Assembly (NCBI GenBank): GCA_040396955.1
Contig: JBBAWX010000002.1
Span: forward strand, 1 to 64,000
Origin: UBA965 sp040396955
Lineage (GTDB): Bacteria > Chloroflexota > Chloroflexia > Chloroflexales > Roseiflexaceae
Length of the DNA stretch: 64,000 bases
Direction of reading: 5' to 3'
In this document: piece by piece, positions 59,212 through 64,000 of the stretch
Layout of the letters: every line of letters begins with the position of its first letter
How positions within the stretch are numbered: the stretch's first letter is position 1
Made by a program: the position numbers and the translations under genes
Notes under the pieces: generated by a model
Databases searched by the model: none
Told to the model about the DNA's origin: nothing
The model's input: only the letters and a program-made list of their open reading frames with translations

Positions 59212-59240
59212 GAGCGGTGCGGCCAATGGCCGCACCGCTC
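59212..59240. terminator. Hairpin between convergent transporter and M16 peptidase genes
   Basis: Perfect 13-bp GC-rich arms (59212-59224 and 59228-59240) around AAT. It lies 31 bp after the dppF stop and 26 bp before the M16 stop. T runs are lacking on both sides; it probably serves both transcripts. Confidence 0.6.
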
Positions 59241-59265
59241 TACGATGCCCCCCACAGCACGAGCA

Positions 59266-60549
59266 CTACGCCCCAGCGGGCACATCCATGTGCAGTTGTG
59301 CCAACAACGTCTCCGTATTCGCTACCGGGCCAATCAAGGTCAAGTGCATGTGCGTGGCATCCAAGATGCGCTCTGCGACCTGTATGACATCATCGAGCTG
59401 CAACCGCGCCACCTCAGCAATCACGTCGTCGACCGCAATCACCTGTCCGTAACGCAAGAGATGCGACCCGTTGCGCAACGCAATCGACATGGAATCCTCG
59501 AGTGAAAGCCAGATGCCGCCTTTCACCTGCTCCTTGACTTGCTCAAGCTCGGCCGCTGTCACCCCCTGTTGCCGCACCTCACGGAGCACCTGCATCACCG
59601 CCTGTATCGTCTCGTCGATTGCATCCGCATCCACACTTGCACTCACCACCCACTTGCCGGCATCCACGTACTCACGACTGTACGACCCAATCGTGTAGGC
59701 GAGTGCCCGCTCTTCACGGATTTCTTGGAATAAACGCGACGTCGAGTTGCCACCGACAATGGCATCAAACACCATCATGGCCCGTTTGGCGGGATCATAC
59801 ATGCTCAACCCGGGCACGGCCAAGCAAAAATGGACCTGCTCGCTCTCAAGGGCGTGCACCTGCACCTGCGGACCTGACCGAGCAGCAGTAGTCGGCACCC
59901 AGACCCCTCTACCTGTTGCTGGCAAATCGGCAAACGCCTGCTCCACATACGTCAGCACTGCATCCACATCGATGTTCCCTGCAATCGAGATAACCATGTT
60001 TTGGCGCGTGTAGTGGGTCTGCCAGTAGGCATGCAAATCATCGCGCCGGAACTGTTGCACCGTGGCCGCACTCCCCGCAATATCGCGCCCGACCGGTTGA
60101 TCTCCCCACACCGCGGCATCCGACAAGAGATGCACCAGCTCGGCCGGAGTATCCGCAGTTTGGCTGATTTCTTCGATTATCACGCGCCGCTCTTTTTCAA
60201 CATCCGCATCACGAAACAACGAATGCTGGAGCATGTCGGCAATGACATCAATGGCACGATACACGTGTACATGGGCCACTTTGGCCGAATACACGGTCGA
60301 TTCTAGGCTGGTATAGGCGTCGATTATCCCGCCCACGCCTTCGATGGTCTCGACAAGAGCCTTTGAATTTGGACGTTGTGGCGTACCACGAAACAGCATG
60401 TGCTCAACAAAATGCGCCATACCACTCTGGGCAGCTTGCTCGTATGCAGACCCCACACCCACCATGCAGCATATGGAAGCAGAATATGTATGCGGTAAAG
60501 GCTCCACGATGACCCGCAAGCCACCGGTAAGTTCTCGTTGAATCGGCAT
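59266..60549 (-). CDS. M16-family zinc peptidase (processing-peptidase-like)
   Basis: A 427-aa M16B-type peptidase. The inverted zinc motif is HFVEH (near residue 46) in SGMAHFVEHMLFRGT, and the downstream Glu ligand lies in the region following ESTVYSAKVAHVHVY. The C-terminal half is the second, inactive M16 module with SRLFQEIREERALAYTIGSYS and the DSMSIALRNGSHLLRYG motif. It resembles bacterial relatives of the mitochondrial processing peptidase beta subunit. No signal peptide is evident. Substrates are unknown. ATG at 60549 is chosen over the GTG at 60564, because GGGA lies upstream of it and homology starts there. Confidence 0.9.
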   Translation of the reverse strand: MPIQRELTGGLRVIVEPLPHTYSASICCMVGVGSAYEQAAQSGMAHFVEHMLFRGTPQRPNSKALVETIEGVGGIIDAYTSLESTVYSAKVAHVHVYRAIDVIADMLQHSLFRDADVEKERRVIIEEISQTADTPAELVHLLSDAAVWGDQPVGRDIAGSAATVQQFRRDDLHAYWQTHYTRQNMVISIAGNIDVDAVLTYVEQAFADLPATGRGVWVPTTAARSGPQVQVHALESEQVHFCLAVPGLSMYDPAKRAMMVFDAIVGGNSTSRLFQEIREERALAYTIGSYSREYVDAGKWVVSASVDADAIDETIQAVMQVLREVRQQGVTAAELEQVKEQVKGGIWLSLEDSMSIALRNGSHLLRYGQVIAVDDVIAEVARLQLDDVIQVAERILDATHMHLTLIGPVANTETLLAQLHMDVPAGA

Positions 60550-60720
60550 GATTGTTCCCGTCACATCACTCCACCGTACATTCCAGGGTGTCGGTGTTCC
60601 CCTACATCATTGTGCCATATTTTTATCAATATCTCATGTGCCACACGCACATATCGCATCACAACGAAAAACTTGTGGTAATATGGCGTGTGACAAATAC
60701 ATCACTAGATGGAGTCGGTA

Positions 60721-60942
60721 ATGAAAAAAGTCTGGTACGCTGTCGCACTCTTGGTCGTCGCATATCCCTTCTTGGCGGTCGGCTATAAGCTCATCCTCGA
60801 AGAGAGCATCGTGACCTGGGGCACCTATTTCTTGATTCTCATCGGATTGGTGCTTGGGATTTGGCTCGGTTTGCGCCACAAGCCAACTCCCGCACAACCA
60901 ACCAAGCCTGCCTGGGAAAAAGCCCTCAACGAACGCCAATAA
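60721..60942 (+). CDS. Small two-span membrane protein (73 aa)
   Basis: A 73-aa product with two hydrophobic helices (about 4-22 and 33-50) and a Pro/Lys-rich cytoplasmic-type tail (HKPTPAQPTKPAWEKALNERQ). ATG at 60721 is preceded by GGAG at six bases. I do not recognise the family. It is followed by a good terminator (60955-60988), so it is a stand-alone small gene, divergent from the M16 peptidase gene. Confidence 0.7.
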   Translation: MKKVWYAVALLVVAYPFLAVGYKLILEESIVTWGTYFLILIGLVLGIWLGLRHKPTPAQPTKPAWEKALNERQ

Positions 60943-60954
60943 CGTTCTTGTATG

Positions 60955-60988
60955 GCCAAACCGATGCAGATGCATCGGTTTGGCTTTT
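60955..60988 (+). terminator. Rho-independent terminator of the 73-aa gene
   Basis: Fourteen-base perfect arms (60955-60968 and 60971-60984) with a two-base gap, followed by TTTT. It is 12 bp after the stop codon. It overlaps the most upstream possible start of the MFS gene, which argues for a later start. Confidence 0.8.
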
Positions 60989-60993
60989 ATCAT

Positions 60994-62262
60994 ATGTACC
61001 ACCCTTTTTCGCGCAACATCCAACACCTGACTCCTGATGAGCAACAAACCATTCAGAATCAGCGCAGTGTCATCATCGACGGGATTGGTGTCGGGATTGT
61101 CACCGGTATCGCCAGTTTTTTAGCGGTATTTTTGGCGCGCCTCGGTGCCTCGCCACTCCTTGTCGGCTTGTTGACCTCGATGCCTGCCGTAACTGGCCTG
61201 CTCTTGGCGATACCCGTCGGGCGGCTCTTAGAACGTCAGAGCAACCTTGTGCCCTGGTATTCACGGGCTCGGGTCTGGGTGCAGGCCACCTATGCCCTCA
61301 CCGGCGTACTTCCCTTCGTACTTCCACTCGACACCATCCCCGTCGCCATTATCACCATCTGGGCCATTGCCACCATCCCGCAGACCATCGTCAACATCAC
61401 GTTTACGATTGTCATGGGCGCCGTTGCTGGTCCCAAACACCGTCAGCAACTGATGAGTTGGCGCTGGTCGACCCTAGGAGCCGCATCTGCGCTTTCCGTG
61501 GCCGGAGCAGGCTGGTTGCTCGAGCAGTTCATTTTTCCCCTCAACTACCAAATCGTCTTTATCGTATCGTTTGTGGGGGGGATGCTCAGCTTCTTGTTTT
61601 CTTCTCGCATCACACTCCCCGCCAATGAATCCAAAAGTGACCACAAACCGGGTATCTTGGCCGTGTTGCAAGACAGCATTGCCATGTTTCGCAATGCGCC
61701 TGCGTTTGCGCGATTTGTGGGAGCATCGTTTGTTTTCAACAGTGGTTTTTGGATGGCTATGCCGCTCTTCCCGCTCTACTGGGTACGCGTGGTGCAGGCC
61801 GGCGATCTCGAAATCGGCCTCATCAATACCGTCAACAACGGGGTTTTGCTCATCGCCTATTTTGTCTGGGCCCGGGTCTCGCAACGGCGTGGTAACGTGG
61901 TGGTGATGTTCATTTCCACCATCGCTCTTGCGCTCTACCCACTCCTCACCGGTCTCACTACTTCCGTCACTGCTATCATCGTTTTTGCCGCCCTTGCTGG
62001 ATTTTTAGGCGCCGGCAAGGATTTGGTCTTTTTCGATATTGGGCTGAGCACCATGCCCAAAGACAGCGTGCCGTCGTTTGTGGCACTGCAACAGCTCACC
62101 GGCTACGTGGCCACGCTCTCGATGCCACTCATCGGCACCTGGTTGGCCACCTCTTTTGACTATCACATCGCCCTGTTTGTAGCTGCCGGTCTCCGCATTG
62201 CGGGCATTGCCCTGTTGTTTGTATTCAAAATCGGCCGCGACACTCCACCCACCCCCACCTAA
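60994..62262 (+). CDS. Major facilitator superfamily transporter
   Basis: A 422-aa membrane protein with about twelve hydrophobic segments in two halves and a central cytoplasmic loop (about 200-225, ESKSDHKPGILAVL). The first half shows IDGIGVGIVTGIASFLAVFLARLGASPLLVGLLTSMPAVTGLL, and a basic loop RLLERQSNLVPW sits where the MFS loop 2-3 motif is found. The substrate is unknown. I prefer ATG 60994 because the upstream ATG at 60952 would place a strong terminator hairpin inside the gene; neither start has a clear ribosome site, so the message may be read weakly or from a nearby start. Confidence 0.85.
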   Translation: MYHPFSRNIQHLTPDEQQTIQNQRSVIIDGIGVGIVTGIASFLAVFLARLGASPLLVGLLTSMPAVTGLLLAIPVGRLLERQSNLVPWYSRARVWVQATYALTGVLPFVLPLDTIPVAIITIWAIATIPQTIVNITFTIVMGAVAGPKHRQQLMSWRWSTLGAASALSVAGAGWLLEQFIFPLNYQIVFIVSFVGGMLSFLFSSRITLPANESKSDHKPGILAVLQDSIAMFRNAPAFARFVGASFVFNSGFWMAMPLFPLYWVRVVQAGDLEIGLINTVNNGVLLIAYFVWARVSQRRGNVVVMFISTIALALYPLLTGLTTSVTAIIVFAALAGFLGAGKDLVFFDIGLSTMPKDSVPSFVALQQLTGYVATLSMPLIGTWLATSFDYHIALFVAAGLRIAGIALLFVFKIGRDTPPTPT

Positions 62263-62268
62263 ACAACA

Positions 62269-62300
62269 ACCGCCGAGGAGCACGTGTGCTCCTCGGCGGT
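62269..62300. terminator. Palindromic hairpin between convergent MFS and FAH genes
   Basis: Perfect 15-bp arms (62269-62283 and 62286-62300) around GT, six bases after the MFS stop and 17 bases before the FAH-family stop. No T run is present on either side. Confidence 0.6.
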
Positions 62301-62317
62301 CACCATCTTGCACCATC

Positions 62318-63196
62318 CTATTCAGCGGTCACAATCGGGTTGGTCAGCACACCGATGCGTTCGATTTCGGCTTCGACCACGTCGCCGGCCTTCATGTACT
62401 CGGGGGGCGTCCGCCCCATGCCGACACCGGCCGGCGTGCCCGTGCAGACCACCTGACCCGCCTCAATGGTCGTCCCCAGCGTCAGGTATTCGATGCTAGT
62501 GGGAATGTCGAAAATCAGATCTCCGGTATGCGAGTGCTGCCGCTCTTCGCCGTTGAGGCGCAACTTGATGGCTAACACGGCGGGATCAGGAATTTCGTCT
62601 GCCGTTACAATGCACGGACCCATCGGACACGAGTTGTCGAGGCTTTTGCCTTTGAAAAACTGCTGATGGCGGTTCTGCAAATCACGCGCCGAAATATCGT
62701 TGACAATCGTGTAGCCAAACACATACGACAACGCATCTGCCTTGCTCACGTTCTTGGCCGTTTTGCCGAACACATACGCCAATTCAACCTCGTAGTCAAG
62801 CTCTTTGGTAACCCGCGTATCAAGCGGCACCGCATCGCCCTCACCACACACGCTATTCAGCGCTTTGGTGAAAAACACCGGAAACTCGGGCAATTTTGGC
62901 TCACGCCCACGGGCACGGTCCGACTCAATGGCATGCGCCACGTAGTTCATCCCTAGACACATCACGTTTTGTTTGGGGCGTGGAATGGGCGCCAACAAGC
63001 GCACTGACGCACGTGAAACCACCTGAGCAGCCGCTGCCACAGCCGTACGAGCCTTTGCGAGTGCGGCCTCGCCACCGTCGATGAGCGCCAACATCGATGG
63101 CGCCACACTGTCGAGGACTACGATTTCACGGTCTTCGGCGCGCAATGCACCGATGTGCACACTACCATCCTGCGCTTGAAATGTTACTAATCGCAC
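62318..63196 (-). CDS. Fumarylacetoacetate hydrolase-family protein
   Basis: A 292-aa FAH-fold enzyme. An N-terminal domain (MRLVTFQAQDGSVHIGAL) is followed by the catalytic domain, with MCLGMNYVAHAIESDRA, the acidic metal ligands in YEVELAYVFGK, FGYTIVNDISARDLQ, KSLDNSCPMGPCIVTADEI and GTPAGVGMGRTPPEYMKAGD. Members hydrolyse C-C bonds in, or isomerise or decarboxylate, diketo acids in aromatic catabolism, or act as acylpyruvases and oxaloacetate decarboxylases. The size and C-terminal pattern fit the 2-hydroxyhepta-2,4-diene-dioate isomerase/acylpyruvase group; the substrate is uncertain. It is 60 bp downstream of a glycosyltransferase gene with no apparent functional link. Confidence 0.9.
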   Translation of the reverse strand: MRLVTFQAQDGSVHIGALRAEDREIVVLDSVAPSMLALIDGGEAALAKARTAVAAAAQVVSRASVRLLAPIPRPKQNVMCLGMNYVAHAIESDRARGREPKLPEFPVFFTKALNSVCGEGDAVPLDTRVTKELDYEVELAYVFGKTAKNVSKADALSYVFGYTIVNDISARDLQNRHQQFFKGKSLDNSCPMGPCIVTADEIPDPAVLAIKLRLNGEERQHSHTGDLIFDIPTSIEYLTLGTTIEAGQVVCTGTPAGVGMGRTPPEYMKAGDVVEAEIERIGVLTNPIVTAE

Positions 63197-63256
63197 AATT
63201 GATCTCCTTTGACTTATTGCGGAGCACCACTATCCTACCACAACTCTATCACCCTG

Positions 63257-64000
63257 TTACCAGATACGGGCCGGGCGCCACCGCCACTGCCACATCGCCC
63301 GCCACACCGCTCCATACGCCTGCATCCGCTGTTGACGCAACGGGCGTTTGTGCCCCACCGTCCACTTCGTCGCCTCAATGCACAGCTCTAGCGCATACAT
63401 CATCAACAGCGCCACCCGCACCACCATGGCGGTGAACCACCCATGGGCGGCAGTGGCCTCACGCAACCGGCTCTGATAAAACCAAATCAAGCGTTGCGTG
63501 GGCATCTGCTGGCTACTCTGCCCCTCGTAGTGCACAATTTCGGCCGCGGCACAATAGGCGACCGCACCGGTCTGACCCGCCGTAAGCCGCCGTTGCCACT
63601 CCACTTCTTCGGAGTAGAGCGCAAATTCAGCATCAAACAGACCGTATTGCTCGATCGCACTCCGCCGTACCATCAGTGCCGCCCCCACCAACCAATCTAC
63701 CCGGCAATCGCTGTCTGGAGCGACATCGGCCAGCTGGAAGCGTTGCGTCCACGGATTATGCGGCCACCACCGCCCGAGCGGAGTGCTCTCCCAGATGTAG
63801 GTGCCCAGCGTGGGAAAACGCCGCCGCGACGACTGCCAACTTCCATCCGCATACACCAGACGCGGCCCATTGATTACGACTTCGGCGTGCGCATCTAGAT
63901 ACGCAACCAGCACCGCAAATGCCCCTGACCGCACGATGGTGTCTGGATTCAAACAACAGATGTATGGCGCATCTCCATGCGCCAAAAGCCAACGTAACCC
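63257..64000 (-). CDS. Family 2 glycosyltransferase (5' end beyond the window)
   Basis: The C-terminal 248 residues or so of a GT-A glycosyltransferase. The frame is open to position 64000, with GLRWLLAHGDAPYICCLNPD leading into the Asp-containing nucleotide-sugar site. After it come VINGPRLVYADGSWQSSRRRFP, the acceptor/base region DWLVGAALMVRRSAIEQYGLFDAEFALYSEEVEW (a rhamnosyl- or galactofuranosyl-transferase style motif) and a C-terminal amphipathic and hydrophobic stretch (AMVVRVALLMMYALELCI) that may sit on the membrane. It likely builds a cell-surface glycan. The N-terminal motifs are off the window, so the family subgroup is uncertain. Confidence 0.85.
   Translation of the reverse strand, partial: GLRWLLAHGDAPYICCLNPDTIVRSGAFAVLVAYLDAHAEVVINGPRLVYADGSWQSSRRRFPTLGTYIWESTPLGRWWPHNPWTQRFQLADVAPDSDCRVDWLVGAALMVRRSAIEQYGLFDAEFALYSEEVEWQRRLTAGQTGAVAYCAAAEIVHYEGQSSQQMPTQRLIWFYQSRLREATAAHGWFTAMVVRVALLMMYALELCIEATKWTVGHKRPLRQQRMQAYGAVWRAMWQWRWRPARIW

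Overview
The window reads as a chromosomal contig of a Chloroflexota bacterium, most likely class Chloroflexia. This is inferred from gene content and style, not proven. The clues are an mreBCD-pbp2 cluster behind a CdaA/CdaR c-di-AMP module, a B12-dependent ribonucleotide reductase, peptide-binding lipoproteins with Val/Thr/Glu-rich linkers, and many alternative GTG starts. Base composition is moderately GC-rich and fairly even. A 100-N assembly gap lies inside rpoC, so this is draft sequence. No tRNA, rRNA, insertion sequence, prophage or CRISPR array was found.

Layout. 1-5.0 kb (minus): HIT hydrolase, PolX/PHP polymerase, a flavin/heme oxidoreductase and ruvB. 5.0-7.8 kb (minus): a tightly packed operon of a 45-aa membrane protein, a metallophosphoesterase, an ECF sigma factor, its membrane anti-sigma factor and a VTT/DedA-type protein. 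7.9-9.4 kb (plus): a family-4 glycosyltransferase. 9.3-20.1 kb (minus): a three-gene operon of a membrane GAF-like sensor, a 2259-aa NACHT-like ATPase with about 50 TPRs, and a gingipain/caspase-like cysteine peptidase. It has a consensus promoter flanked by 11-bp-period repeats. 20.3-28.2 kb (minus): c-di-AMP synthesis (cdaA, cdaR), gatC, then mreB, mreC, mreD and pbp2. 28.3-31.7 kb (minus): replication genes (dnaI-like loader, dnaD-like, dnaB) and rplI.

31.9-38.7 kb (plus): a CCA-adding-type nucleotidyltransferase, three uncharacterised genes (50 aa, 608 aa, HEAT repeats), a PIG-L deacetylase, a FemAB-like transferase and a coiled-coil protein. 38.8-40.4 kb (minus): a PSP1/YaaT protein with a long repetitive Arg/Pro/Gly tail. 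40.8-49.0 kb (plus): rpoB-rpoC. 49.0-52.4 kb (minus): an LLM-class oxidoreductase and nrdJ. 52.9-59.2 kb (plus): a complete dipeptide ABC transporter whose binding protein appears circularly permuted. 59.3-64 kb: an M16 peptidase, a small membrane protein, an MFS transporter, an FAH-family enzyme and a family-2 glycosyltransferase cut by the window edge.

The observations most worth following are: the swapped lobe order in the peptide-binding protein (52897-54831); the membrane sensor / NACHT-TPR / C25 peptidase operon with its regulated promoter; and a shared palindromic operator (core TACCGTATG) overlapping the promoters of ruvB, nrdJ and a gene off the left edge, which could be this lineage's DNA-damage operator.
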